The position numbers were made by a program, and so were the translations under genes. From assembly GCA_022414725.1 (NCBI GenBank), contig CM039462.1, positions 51,334,827-51,398,826 of the forward strand: a stretch of 64,000 nt of DNA. Direction: 5' to 3'. Below the pieces are notes generated by a model, which did no database searches, was not told the DNA's origin, and saw only the letters and a list, made by a program, of their open reading frames with translations. Of this stretch, positions 11,271 through 22,307 are shown in pieces (position 1 is the stretch's first letter; every line of letters begins with the position of its first letter). Source of the stretch: Microglena sp. YARC. Lineage: Eukaryota > Chlorophyta > Chlorophyceae > Chlamydomonadales > Chlamydomonadaceae.

Positions 11271-11542
11271 CTGGTTTGTAATCGCAATACCCCAAGTTGT
11301 AGGTCTCTGGTATTTTTGAAGGTCAGGAATCATAGCTGCATTTTAGGGGAAAGCAATCAGGTGGTGGTTCAGATTTTGGATGAATGTACAAGCAAGTGTT
11401 GTCAATCGCAGTATTACTTACCATCTGCAGCAAGTGGTATAATTTAAGATTTCCCCAAAGTTCATATACAGAAAAGGATAGCGGCAATACTGTCCGATGC
11501 ATAAATATGATGACTTTCAACAGGCCAAGCATATTGAACTTG

Positions 11543-11760
11543 CCTGCAATAGCGATGCTGGTCGCCGTGTTTCCCGTACCATCATGGCTATCCACTGTGT
11601 AAACTGCGGCGACTGACACTGCAGTGGGGGTGCCTGGATGACGCCAATTGTTGCAGAAATATATAGGCCCGCCCGGCAGAGATGGGGTGATGGGTGAAGC
11701 TGGTAGTGAGCACCAACAGTTCGGAGTGTTTGGATTTTAATTGCAGAACCCAAGAGGTAG
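11543..11760 (-). pseudogene. Cadherin/He_PIG-like module remnant 2
   Basis: Reads AGLYISATIGVIQ and, in another frame, VAAVYTVDSHDGTGNTATSI with AIAG. This is the same module as at 11.07 kb and has the same CAG-GCAAGT end. A frame change lies between the halves. Confidence 0.4.
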
Positions 11761-12559
11761 GGATGTCACTGAAGTTGTGTAGGTCACAGTCATAACTGCA
11801 TTAGGGAAAGTAATCAGGAGTTTCGGATTTAGAAGCCAACCTTGCAAAATACTGCAAATCCACAGGCTATTTTCGCGCTTTAGCCCCCTCTGGACCCCCA
11901 GCGGTCCCGGGGCTGGCTGCCTAACCCCCATGTGCTTCACCAGGTTTCCCTCCGTTGTAACTCTCCCCGTAGTTCGCAGTCTCTCGCCGCCTCACTCCAT
12001 CTGTCCGACTCTTCCATCCCATCTGATCCTCCAGGTGGGTGGTTGAACACTGATTCCGACCACCTCCGCACCCAAAACATTTTGCTCATAGTTAGGACGT
12101 GCGCATGACTAGAATTATCAGCATCACAGCGGTCAAGATCCTTCGCAAAAATGGGTTTCAATGTTTGTAGACTCTATTTCCTAATTCAGGCTATGAAGTG
12201 AGCTACTTTCTCCACTCACTACTTTGAAACTCCCTGCCCGTGAGGTGACAGCTAACAGCGCGTTTCCCGTGTGCATACTTGGCGCTTGCGAACCAAGCCC
12301 GCTGTTAGACCTTGTCATTACCATCAGCCAGCGAGAGCTAGTTTCAAATATCAATACATAAGTTCGAATTGGTGAGGAGGCAAACATTTGTCCCATTTTC
12401 TACGGTGGCAATGTTAACATTGACTGTTGCCGTAATTTAAATTGCTTTACGTGGACGCATCAGGGCTGTTCAGAGCCTTGTACTGACACAACTGTGGGGG
12501 GTGCCCCGATGGTGTCAGGGAGTGGGGTGTGTATGGGGAAGACAAACCACACATATGTG

Positions 12560-12720
12560 ACTTAGGCAGCCCTCATTGCTAACATCTTGTACCCAGAAAG
12601 TGACAACCACTGCTGCCTTGGCGGAGGCGATGCAAGGACAAACAGCTGTTCTAACTTTGACAGGGAGCTAGTAAGAAACCCTGTGCCCATGATGATCATT
12701 GTTGCCACCAGCCAGAGGTA
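12560..12720 (-). pseudogene. Degenerate TIG remnant (most 5')
   Basis: LAGG at the start and CIASAKAAVVVTF near the end match the TIG frame (LAGGD... and CIAPAK...VVVT). A stop and frame changes lie between. This is the furthest upstream trace of the locus. The stretch 12.18-12.40 kb has an open frame with no clear domain. Confidence 0.3.
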
Positions 12721-12721
12721 G

Positions 12722-12915
12722 GACAGGTAGGCTGGACAGATTGTACGGTATTGTACGGTAGGACAGTAGGGCTTGAACAGATTGTACGGTATTGTACGAG
12801 TAGGACAGTAGGGCTGACAGATTGTACGGTATTGTACTGGTAGGGACAGTAGGGCTGACAGATCGTACGTATTGTACGGTTAGGACAGTAGGGCTGACAG
12901 ATTGTAAGGTACATA
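12722..12915. repeat. Tandem repeat, unit about 46 bp, about 4 copies
   Basis: Repeated GACAGTAGGGCTGACAGAT followed by TGTACGGTATTGTACGGT, with small indels between copies. No coding function is supported. Confidence 0.8.
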
Positions 12916-13017
12916 CGTTACTGGCTACCCAATTGCACACAACATCACAGTAAGTCAGAATCATGCGTGGAGCGTATAGAAGTTAGTCTCTCTATATTAG
13001 AGGCGCAAGAGGGTGGG

Positions 13018-14480
13018 GGGCATATTCTCCATCACAGTGCAGGATAGCGACGGGGAGTCTAGCCAGTGCGTGTGGGGGATGTGAGGGGTGCGCCTGGTGG
13101 TCGGTAGTAGTAGGTGTGAGGGGACTGACTCGAACGTAGGTACCCCTGGGGGGGTGGGGTGGAGCAGGTTCTCCGATCACAGTGCAGTAGATAGCGACGC
13201 GGTAGTACAGCCAGTGTGTGTGTGGTTTGCGAAGTCGGTGGTGGTGTTGGTGTGTGGGTATGTGATATGTTCGTGTGTGTGGAGGGGGGGTTGGGGAGTG
13301 AAAAGTGGTGTGTTGGCAGGGTCTCCTCCATCACAGTGCAGGATAGTGACGGGGGGTCTAGCCAGTGTGTGTTGTGAGGGCGGTGGGCTGGCAGGGTGGC
13401 TGGGCTGTGTGTGTGCGTGGCGGAGGGGGGCGTTGGGAGGGTGGGAAGGGTGTGGACGGCAGGCAGGTCTCCATTATATGCAGGATAGCTCACACGGGGA
13501 GTCTAGCCAGTCTGTGTATGTGTGTTGTGTGTTGGGTGGGGGGCTATGGGTGGGGTAAGCGGGAGCGGGTGGAGCGGGGGGGGGATGAGGGGGGGCACTG
13601 CAGGTAACTCCATCAGAGTGCAGCGATATTGACCGGGAGTCTAGCCAGTGTGTGGGGGGGGCTCGAAAGGGTGGTAGTGGTGGTGATATGTTGGGGGAAG
13701 AAGGGGGGGTGCAGGTTTCTCCATCACAGTTGCAGGATAGAGACAAAGAGTCTAGACAGTGTGTGTGTGATGCGAGGTCGGTGGTTAGTTGTGGTGGATT
13801 TGGTGGTGGGGAAGATAGGGTGGTTGGCAGGTTCTCCATCACAGTGCAGGATAGCGACGGAGAGTCTACCAGTGTGTGTGCTGCTGGTGGGTCGAAGGGA
13901 GTCGGTGGTGGTGAGGTGTGGCGAAGAGTATTCGTGAGGCTGTGTGTGTGTGTTGGGTGTGTGTGTCGTGTGTGTGTGGGCTGGGGGGGAGGGGGGGGGT
14001 AGGGAGGGGAGCGGGGAGAGGAGAGCAGTTTCTTCATCACAGTGCAGGGATAGTAGACAGGAGTCTAGTTCAGTGGTGGGTGGTTGGCAAGTGTGGTGGA
14101 TATGGTGTGAGCTGAGGGGTGGTGTTGGATGGGGTAAGACTTCCTGGCGTGCCCGTGTGTGTGTTAAACAGGTGGGGGCAGGTTCTCCCCATCACACCAG
14201 TGCAGGATAGCCACGGGGAGTCCGAGCTAGTGTGTGTTTGGGTTGATGCAGCGGTGGTGTGTGAGGGTGGGGTCGTGAATGGGGGGGGAGGGGGGTGGAA
14301 AAGGCTGGTGCCAGTTCTCCATCACAGTGCAGGATAAGCGACGAGGAGTCTAGCCAGTCTGTGTTGTGGCGAGCACCGGTGATTGCGAGGGGGCGGACGC
14401 GGGAATAGGGGGGGGGCGGGGGGGTGGGCAGGTTCTCCATCACATTGCAGGATAGTGACTGGGAGTCTAGCCAGGCATTT
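13018..14480. repeat. Array of eleven ~50-bp conserved cores in G/T-rich spacers
   Basis: A core beginning TCTCCATCACAGTGCAGGAT and ending GGGAGTCTAGCCAGTGTGTG recurs near 13024, 13170, 13321, 13468, 13607, 13717, 13831, 14029, 14183, 14314 and 14432. Spacing is 110-200 bp. Spacers are poorly conserved GTGTGT and GGGGGG sequence. The cores are much better preserved than the spacers. ORFs across the array are by-products. Confidence 0.85.
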
Positions 14481-14864
14481 ACAAAAACAAGTCCATATAT
14501 ATTGTCACGGAAATCGAACACTAAGAAAGGAAGGATTAAATATCTCCACGTGCAATCATGGTATCCACGAATCAATCAACACGCCCCAAATCTTCAAAAG
14601 ACGGAAGGTCAAACTCAACCCCATACCCCCCCAGACCCCCCCAGGCCTTGTGACACACACCCATCCACACAACCACACAACTCAAACAAAACGTTGTGTG
14701 GCATTAGGAGGAATGGAGGGGTCTGGTGGTGGTGTAATTCCAAGTCATGGGATGCCGCACCACCACCGACACATAACAGACGCGGCGATGTGCACAATAT
14801 AATAAACCATACAGCCATTGTTTGGGAGGAACCTGCCCACTACCTACACGTCCATGGCAGTGCC

Positions 14865-15635
14865 CCACCCCCCAACCCATCCATGCAAGCTACAGCGCAT
14901 CCTCACCCACACCTGCACAGCCCAACCTCCCACACATCCCATCCATGCTGCAAGACATCCTCACACACCACACCCACAAGCCTCTCCCCCTACCCATCCA
15001 TGCATGCTACAACCAAATCTTCATCCAACCCCTCAAACCCCAACCCCTACCCATCCATGCATGCTAAAACACATTGTCACCCACACCACCCCCTCACAGC
15101 CCCACCCACCACCCCTCCGTGGGCATGCTACAAGGCATCCTCACCCACACCCTCACCCACACGCCACGCCTGCCACCTAACCAATCTAGACATGCTACAA
15201 GCATACTCACCCAACACCTCACCACCCATGCATGCTACAAGGCACATCGTAAGCGCCCCTCCCCCTACCCATCCATTCATGCTCTACAATGCACCATCAC
15301 ACCCCCCTCCCGGGGCCCTCCCACCTACCCATCCATCATTGCTACAAACAAAAGGCACCATCACAGCCCCTCCCTCTACCATATATCCATTGCTAAAAGG
15401 CTCCAAACAGAGCCCCCTCCCCAAACCCATCCATCCCATGCTACAAGGCACCATCCAAAGCCACTCCCCAGACCATCCATCCAGCAAACAAGGCCACCCT
15501 CACTCACCTTCACCACACTATGCATTCCATGCATGCTACAAGTCCATCAGAGTCCCTTAACCCACCCATTAATCTATGCTTGCAAGGCACCCTTACACAC
15601 TGACCCTTCCCATCCATCCATGCTACTTCAATGGT
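14865..15635. repeat. C-rich degenerate tandem array with core CCATCCATGCATGCTACAAG
   Basis: About fourteen imperfect copies of a 50-60 bp unit. Each carries CCCATCCATGCATGCTACAA plus GGCA(C/T)CATCACCCACACC-like sequence. Strand composition is strongly skewed (few G). This creates a long but non-biological ORF. Confidence 0.8.
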
Positions 15636-15639
15636 CAGT

Positions 15640-16195
15640 GCAATTGTGCAAAGAAGAAGTGGTAAAGAAACCTCCGCTCCTCCAGGCACCCTGCCATAAG
15701 ACTTGTCCCAACCTGTCGCCATGGCTGCTACCTAGTATTCAATTGTTCCTACGACCTTACCCATTTGAATGGAGCCTTTCCTTGTAACGCTGCGAACCGT
15801 GCTCTACCCATCCTTCCTGCGCGCTGAAAAATTACGACGTGTATATCACCTTGCCTTAGCACAGCCGTGAGTCCTACCGGGGACTCCGAGGCAGCGCCGG
15901 GCCTGAGATGAATGAGACGACTATCCGTAGGAAAAGGTGTGCGAAATAGCAGGGCTAATGATTCGCGGCAAAGAGAATGATATACAAACTTTGACCATTT
16001 TACAACCGAAAGGGCGCCGGGCGCGTAGCCTGTTGGGAGCCAAAATATTTGATCACAGGTCGATAAAATTGCCGCCATTTACTGGAACAGAATGTAACAC
16101 GCTTTTTCCAAGTGTCTGTCTGTGTTGAGGGCTCTCTATCCTAGTCGAAGCTTCCCGAGCTAGCGAGTTGCCGAGCTGTCAACCGCGTTGACCAA
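15640..16195. other. No recognisable feature
   Basis: Short frames only. I see no repeat, RNA or protein motif in this stretch. Confidence 0.4.
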
Positions 16196-16200
16196 CTAGG

Positions 16201-16925
16201 GTCGAACCCAGAGGGGAGGGGGTGACACGAGGTGGGGGGGGCTACGATTTCGACCCGGCTGGCTTGGCTACCTGGGAAAAAACCCCACCCACCCCTGCAG
16301 GTACCTCGCCCTTCGAAACCCTATCATACCGAGTCCGGGCAGATGAGCCCAAGCCGAGCCATATCGGAAGCATCCAGAAAGTTTTCCGGAAACTAAAATT
16401 TCTGCGCTGAACAGAACAGACGCCAGAATGAGCAGACTGTGGTTGAAAGCCAGCTCGACAAGCATGAGCAGCGCAATCGCCGAGCTCTCCAGCGCATCTG
16501 CATGACATGCAACGGGAGGTCCGATTGGCACAATTTGTCTGACAGATTGCTCTCGTCGCCATTGCGAGCTATATCTGAGGCGGGCCGCTGCTCCCATCGA
16601 CACAAGTTAAAAAAGCAGGTGCTCGGAGGCACAAGAAAAAAAACATTCCAGCTTTGTTATTTCTGACATTTTTCTTAACCGCGGCCGACCAACAGAAGCC
16701 GGAGGTGACTCTATGGGACTAAAATCCCGACAAGCAACTTGCCGGAAGTTTTCCCAGAAGAGATGCTTGGATCATGGGAAAAAATTGTTGGTCTGTCAAG
16801 ACGAAATTTCGAAGTTTCGAAGGAGATTTCCCATCCCGACCATTGAGGTCGTATCATTACCTGTTCTTGGTCGAAATCGAAGGCCCCCCTCCTCGTGTCA
16901 CCCCTCCCCTCTGGGTCGAACTCTT
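16201..16925. mobile_element. MITE-like element with ~58-bp inverted repeats
   Basis: The left end (16201-16258) and the reverse complement of the right end (about 16867-16925) share GTCGAACCCAGAGGGGAGGG, then GGTGACACGAGG, a G-run and CGATTTCGACC. CTAGG stands at 16196-16200 and again at 16926-16930, a candidate 5-bp target duplication. The right arm has about four extra bases at its tip. The 610-bp centre has no coding content, so the element would be non-autonomous. Confidence 0.6.
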
Positions 16926-17351
16926 CTAGGGTAGATCAGGGAGTAGAGTGGGGGGAATGGGCCTGCCAGCCTTCCATGTTCTCTGGGTTTGGCTTGGCTC
17001 CGTGTTTTTTTACTGATGGAGCAGAGGCCAAGCTGGCCCCTTGTTTACGCTACCGCTCGGCCCGTACAATTGTGAGTTTCCTATATAAAATAGCGCGCTG
17101 TCCGTGTCGGGTTTAGCCGCTTTTGGCCCAGGCAGTTGGGCTTTTGGTTTCTTGGTTTCGGATCTCGATTTTTCGAGACGTGTCGCTGACGCGACCACGG
17201 GGGTCCTCCCGCCGGTACGACGGACTCAGATGCTAGTATCCTTAAAAAAGAGGAACGACGCTTGCAAGGAATTTGCTTCTGAATTCAATTGATTTTAATT
17301 GATTTTAAATTAATTGTATTTAATGTTGTGGTTATTTAATTCGATTTTTTA
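16926..17351. other. No recognisable feature
   Basis: No gene or repeat was recognised. The part beyond 17280 is AT-rich. Confidence 0.4.
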
Positions 17352-17540
17352 ACAAATCTTTGTTTTGCAACTTAGCCATTTTCATACATAATTCTGATTC
17401 CCCCCCCCCCCAGGGTATATTCGGTTATTGCATATTTACACGACTTTTGACTTGTTCGGTATTGCCCAAACCTGGCGGTCTCGCCCGGGGCGGCGAACCA
17501 TTTCACAGAATTCCATGCGGAAAGTTTTTCCTAAGGAATT
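17352..17540 (+). repeat. Dispersed repeat, arm 2
   Basis: Partner in inverted orientation of 360-562. It contains the C-run at 17401-17412, then TATATTCGGTTATTGCATAT and TATTGCCCAAACCTGGCGG. Confidence 0.55.
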
Positions 17541-18470
17541 ACATTTCTTCAAAACTAGAATCATGTGGTGCTATTGTTGGCCAGATCTTGTTACAAAACT
17601 AGAGATTGTGGTGCTATTGTTGGTCCTGCTGCAGCCTCTAACAATAGCACCAGCGTAAAAAGTGTGACCTAGAAAACACTAAGTGTAACAAACCAGAACT
17701 TTCAATTCAGACAGCGGTCATCACACATGCTAACTGGGCTTGAACTACCCTTGGTTAGACTGACAGAAAACAGCTGTTGAAGCGTTAAAGGCTGTTGAAG
17801 CGGCGGCTAAATTCAGGCAGTTGACGAGAAGAAGAGCAATGACAAGACGAAAGGCAGGGTTCGTGGTACGAGGGTTTCGTCTGTCTTGTTTGTTCCGGAT
17901 ATTTTTTGATTGATTGATTGATTGAGTAGGGTTGGGGTGATTTTTAGGTTTAGCAGAACTTGGTTCAGAATGAGTCCTACGTAGATTCTTGGAGCTTTTG
18001 CTCTCTGCCCAGAAGCTGCCTGTAGGATCTTGTTGTCCAGGTTGTCCATTGAAAAGTGAGGATATTTTAATTTTTGGGTGATATGTCACTTTCGCAGATT
18101 TGGTATTGAGTTTGTGGACAGGGTTCCAAGCACTGGCGTTGGGGGCTTCGCATTCCCCTACCTCCCTCCTGCGGGCAATCTGCTCTTGGACTTCTCCAAG
18201 GTGCTTCTTGCCCAGAATCGGGATGCTTGGTCGCCGGCAGTTGTTATGATCATTGGGGAGGAGAGGGGGGTTAGAGAGTTCGGCAAATCTGGTTTGAGTG
18301 GACATCTCAAATCAGGAAAGTGCGCGAATTGATGATCATTGCAAAGCCTAGCGTCGTCGCATCCCGATTCCAGTCTCCGCTTATGCGGAAGAGAAGTAGC
18401 GCCTACGAAATGTGCTTCGGAAAAAGTGACCTGTCAGGATATTACATCGAGGCTAGCTTGTAGCCTCTTT
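17541..18470. other. Unassigned stretch
   Basis: It contains a 186-codon minus-strand frame (17745-18305) rich in Asn, Lys, Ser and Pro, with a hydrophobic stretch near its end. I recognise no family and see no repeat structure, so I do not call it a gene. Confidence 0.35.
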
Positions 18471-18548
18471 AGCGATTACAATGGTCTAGTGGTAGACCAG
18501 ATTGCTAAGGAACGAAGAGTTGGGGGTTCGACTCCCCCTTCGGTCGCT
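18471..18548 (+). tRNA. tRNA-like sequence or tRNA-derived SINE head
   Basis: Seen: a perfect T-arm (GGGGG, loop TTCGACT, CCCCC at 18522-18538), a 4-bp D-stem (GGTC...GACC) and a near-complete acceptor pairing AGCGATT/GGTCGCT. The Pol III A-box TGGTCTAGTGG and B-box GGTTCGACTCC are both a good fit to consensus. Against a functional tRNA: three extra bases on each side of the acceptor stem and no convincing anticodon stem. A pseudo-tRNA or SINE head is more likely. Confidence 0.4.
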
Positions 18549-19020
18549 CTTGGCGTTGCAGGTCGTCGTCAACCGCCATGGTAGCTTGTCCAGTTGAGGT
18601 AGGAGACCGCTCCCTACCCGCGTACGACGGGCTCCCTTAACACCACGCCCCACCAGGCGTTATCATTACCTGAGGCTAGCTTGTTCTCTCGTGTGTTGCT
18701 TAGTTGTGAAGGTAGTAGGTGCTGTAAAATATGCAGGGCCAACCTCTTCACATTTGTGGACCTTAGACCATAAATGCCTTCCATAGCAATAGACATAGGA
18801 ACTAAAGGGGTGGGTAAAATGAATATTCCAGAAGTACAAAAATCATGTTCGGTTACCAACTTGTACTTGTACCAAGGTATCATGTCGTAAGGAAGATATT
18901 TTTTTATTAAGGGAAGCCTAGAAAAAAACTATCTAGAGGTCCTTGGCCAGGCATCCAATAATGGTAGTCCTGTGATCATTGGTGGAGCCTTGGTGAACAT
19001 GTCTGTCACCAGTTGGTACA

Positions 19021-19145
19021 CATTTTGCTTTGTGGGTGCTTATTCTTTTTGTTTAAAGCACAGAGTCTCATACACCCTCGCGGTGTCAAGTAGACTTTAA
19101 CATGTAATGTAATGTAATGTAATGTAATGTAATGTAATGTAACAT
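19021..19145 (+). mobile_element. LINE 3' end fragment, plus orientation
   Basis: The sequence CTTTTTGTTTAAAGCACAGA through GGTGTCAAGTAGACTTTAAC is followed by (TGTAA)n, about eight units. It is the reverse complement of 19697-19765, which is the 3' end of the minus-strand LINE. It is a strongly 5'-truncated second copy, inserted tail to tail. Confidence 0.7.
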
Positions 19146-19527
19146 GAGAGGATATATAATGGCACCATGTTGTGCTTTCTCCTTGAGGAAGTGGAACCTG
19201 GTTTGCAGGTACTAGCTAGCTAGAGGTATGTAGAAAGCTACTCTTGGTTCTAGGCATTGCTTGAGGGCAGTCACTGATGACTGCATCTTTGTCTGCCATG
19301 CAATGCCCCCCCCCCCCCCCTGATTCAGATAGAAAGACCCAGCCATGTGGTTGACTTTCTGGTCAGAGGACAGGAGGCGTGGTCGGAGCCGCAAAGCCCT
19401 GTCATGTATGGATGAGTGCGTGAGAGGATGTGTAGGTGATCCTTAGAGAAGTTGTACGGTAGCTGACGGTGCGACGGCGGACCTGACCCCAAGCCCCACC
19501 AAACAATGTAATAACATTGGTGATGAT
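19146..19527. other. Spacer between two LINE 3' ends
   Basis: No gene was recognised. There is a C-run at 19307-19320. Confidence 0.4.
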
Positions 19528-19696
19528 TACATTACATTACATTACATTACATTACATTACATTACATTACATTACATTACATAACATTACATTACATTAC
19601 ATTACATTACATTACATTACATTACATTACATTACATTACATTACATTACATTACATTACATTACATTACATTACATTACATTACATTACATTACA
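19528..19696. repeat. (ATTAC)n pentanucleotide tail of the LINE
   Basis: About 34 units with one ATAAC variant. Read on the minus strand it is (TGTAA)n directly after the LINE 3' UTR, so it is the element's 3' microsatellite tail rather than an unrelated satellite. Confidence 0.85.
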
Positions 19697-19955
19697 TGTT
19701 AAAGTCTACTTGACACCGCGAGGGTGTATGAGACTCTGTGCTTTAAACAAAAAGAAAAAACACCCACGAAGCAAAAAAACCCATTACATCAGGGGTGTGT
19801 CGAGGACAAACAAACCAAGCTCCCAACCACCGTTTTGGTGGCGTAGGTATTAAACCCCCTAGAGCCGGACCCAGATCTCAACCACTTACAGTGGCGGAGG
19901 TAAGAAGCTAACAAATGAGAAGTCACAAGAAGAAAATAAAAAAAGGAATAATAAA

Positions 19956-20549
19956 TTACGGTGCCACTAAGCAGTCCAGGGCTTCCTGTCTTGCTCTTCT
20001 ACAAGTAGAAAGATAGTCGGCTAGGTTGCTCCAGAAAGTCTTAGTGCCATTTCCATTCATAAAGGTTCTGAATGTGGAATCGCAGAATTCCACATTCCAT
20101 ACGGTTAAGTTGGTATCCTCATGGAAATGCCTATAAATATCTGTAAACAGCTTCTGGTAGCGGAGGCGAATATCATTATAAAAAAGGCACTCAAACGTAT
20201 GCATTCCATCCTCAGGTTTTTGGAACCCACACATTTGACAGTGTCTCATTGAACGAGGGATGTGTGCTCTATCCACCACCCTCATTCTTTCTGTGTTCAG
20301 CCAATGGGAACCCATTCTAAACTGTGCTATAGAACGAATCTGATCCTGCTTATGTAAGGCAGATGTAAAGGGAATCAAGCCATTCTCATCATTGCTGTTG
20401 GCTGCGAACCATTTCTGGTATCGGAGGCGTTTAAAGCCAACCCTTCTCTCATCAGGGATGTCTCTGACTGCATTGGTGTCACTTGGGTACTTCAAACTCC
20501 ATGACTCAAAAACTTCAGACATAATACCTTCGACATCGACAGCCTCCAT
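19956..20549 (-). pseudogene. LINE ORF2 C-terminal region (Cys/His motif)
   Basis: It is in the same frame as the RT segment upstream, after an internal TGA. A motif of the form C-x2-C-x9-H-x4-C (in CQMCGFQKPEDGMHTFEC) is the classic zinc-knuckle-like end of LINE ORF2 proteins, followed by YNDIRLRYQKLF. The ORF ends with TAA. It acts in nucleic-acid binding during target-primed reverse transcription (family knowledge). Confidence 0.75.
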
Positions 20550-20606
20550 AATGTTGAGGTTTTCACTGGATCCTAGCTTGTGGAGAGCAAAACGTAAGTC
20601 ATGAAC

Positions 20607-21653
20607 TCAGCCAGTGTTGGAATCAAAATATTCCTCAAGAGCCATTCTAATGAGATCCTCAGGTTCTTTATCTATGGTCTTGTTCCAGAAGCGCAAAGCT
20701 TGTTTAAGCCAAGCAAAACACAACGGGGTTCTACCCAGCTCTTCCATGATAATATTAGATGTAGTAGATTGGCAAACACCCAACATTTGTTTAAGTATAC
20801 CTCTATGCCATTTCTCACAAGCATGGTCATTTGAGATAAGTGTGTTGTTCAGAATAGAAGGAGCCCACACCTCACAGCCAAAATTCAGGATAGGTTGTAC
20901 AAGAGAATCAAACAGGTGGGTGAGAATATCAATATTGTATAACTCCATAGTATGGCATCGCCTACGGAGCATGTGGTGAGTCTTTTGGGCCTTAGCGAGC
21001 ATCCTAGAAAAAGCAGCTTTTGCACGATTGCTTGAGTCACCATCCACAAAGAGGGATCCCAGGTAGATAAAAGATAACTTTGTAGAAAGCTGTGCTCCAT
21101 CATAGACAAATTTGTAATCAGGATCCATACGGGCCTCATCACAGAATTGCTTGTTGAAAACGACAATCTCAGTTTTCTTTATATTCACAGCCATCTTAGT
21201 AGCCTCGCGGAAATCTCTCAGGCAGTTAAGCATCGCTTGCATATCTGCCGGGGATTCTGCCATTATAGCTAGGTCATCAGCATAAAGTAACAATTGCAGA
21301 ATCTTTCCCCTAAGCCCAGCCCCTACATTTGAGAGCTTGGATTGGAGGAACGATTCAATTCTATCAATGAACAGACCGAATAGGAGTGGGGATAGGGGGT
21401 CTCCTTGTTTAACTCCTACAAGGGATGGAAAGGAGGATCCAATGTCCCCATGTAGGCGAACTTGGAAAACGACATGATTATACATGGACTTCAGAATACT
21501 AAGATAGGGGTCTTTGACTCCTAGCCTTGCTAAGTGACAGAGTTCAGGGGACGTGAGGAGACCAGGAACGAAGCGTTTAGACAACTGGACAGTTAAAAGA
21601 GCCGAGGGACGCCTCTTGAGAGAGGAGTCCTGACGGCAAACCCCGAAACCCAT
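20607..21653 (-). pseudogene. LINE ORF2 reverse transcriptase
   Basis: RT motifs are in order: GVKQGDPLSPLLFGLF (fingers/palm), the catalytic LLLYADDLAIMA near residue 120, VNIKKTEIVVFN and FIYLGSLF (thumb entry), then a long thumb/connection region. The palm aspartates are intact, but the endonuclease and the first RT blocks are missing and a TGA follows the thumb region. The frame begins with residual coding sequence, not a true start. Confidence 0.85.
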
Positions 21654-22307
21654 AGGTTACGGGAAAGGACAGACGCGATAGGTTGCGTAGCCAAGAGGAC
21701 AGGTAGAACCAACGAACAGCTAAAGCTGACACTCCACCTGTTCTAACTGTCAAGGAAATTATACCTTCAAACCTTTAACAATAGACTTCGAAAAAGAAAT
21801 CTGAAACTCAAAAGCAAGCAGAAAATAAATCTAAGAGAGAGAGACATCCTCAAGGGCGACACCGATACTTCCAATATCATTCTAAGATTTAATCAACCTA
21901 AATGTTCATCTAGGGAGGGGAAAGAGCGCAGAATAGTACCACACTCCACCTAACTGAAGCAACCTCTATTTAAGCCAATCAGGGCTAAAAGAGGTAAAAC
22001 AGTTACTCAGACCTTGCAGGCTCCATCCTTGGACCGCAGGTGTAACAATCCAAAACCAGGTGCAATTTCTACCCAAAAGAGGGGAAATCAAACAAAAATA
22101 ATAATAATTCCAAACAGATCTACCAGCGAGGTAGTCATGACCAGAGACTCGAGGTAAAATCAACCCCCAAAATCCAGTGCGACAGGTCTATACAAACTAC
22201 ATACCCATTCACCATCGCTACAGGATTGGAGTCGTACAACACTCGAGGTGAAGGAAGGGGCAGTAGACCTGAAGCAAATTAATATACAGAAATCACCGCA
22301 GGTGGGC
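21654..22307. other. No recognisable gene between LINE and Copia-B
   Basis: It may hold the 3' LTR of Copia-B, but no second copy is inside the window to confirm this. I see no ORF of interest. Confidence 0.35.

Larger units (their letters stand above)
3785..12720 (-). other. Locus of a multi-exon IPT/TIG-domain extracellular protein
   Basis: At least nine minus-strand exons or exon remnants encode IPT/TIG (Ig-like, plexin/transcription-factor type) domains. They share a G-GD-ITITGT strand, a GG-C strand and the closing SITCIAP--PGGTYAVVVTN. Most start just after a CAG acceptor. A Cys-rich exon and several cadherin/Ig-like tails lie between them. TIG repeats occur in secreted or cell-surface proteins, so an extracellular role is inferred. 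Exons below 9 kb are mostly open. Those above 9 kb carry stops and indels, so the locus is either partly decayed or my exon boundaries there are wrong. No signal peptide exon was found; the 5' end is not located. Exons are listed separately. Confidence 0.65.
19697..21653 (-). mobile_element. 5'-truncated non-LTR retrotransposon (LINE)
   Basis: The element holds an RT domain (20607-21653), a Cys/His C-terminal domain (19956-20549), a 3' UTR of about 260 bp and a (TGTAA)n tail. The endonuclease part of ORF2 and any ORF1 are missing upstream of about 21653, the usual 5' truncation. One in-frame TGA (20607-20609) divides an otherwise continuous frame. Confidence 0.8.

Noticed and set aside
14424..15787. 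Plus-strand ORFs of 378 and 237 codons rich in Pro, His and Thr
   Set aside because: They follow the C-rich tandem array and have no domain or splice signals.
17745..18305. 186-codon minus-strand ORF as a gene
   Set aside because: No family, low complexity, and no supporting neighbours or splice sites. I mention it only as unassigned.
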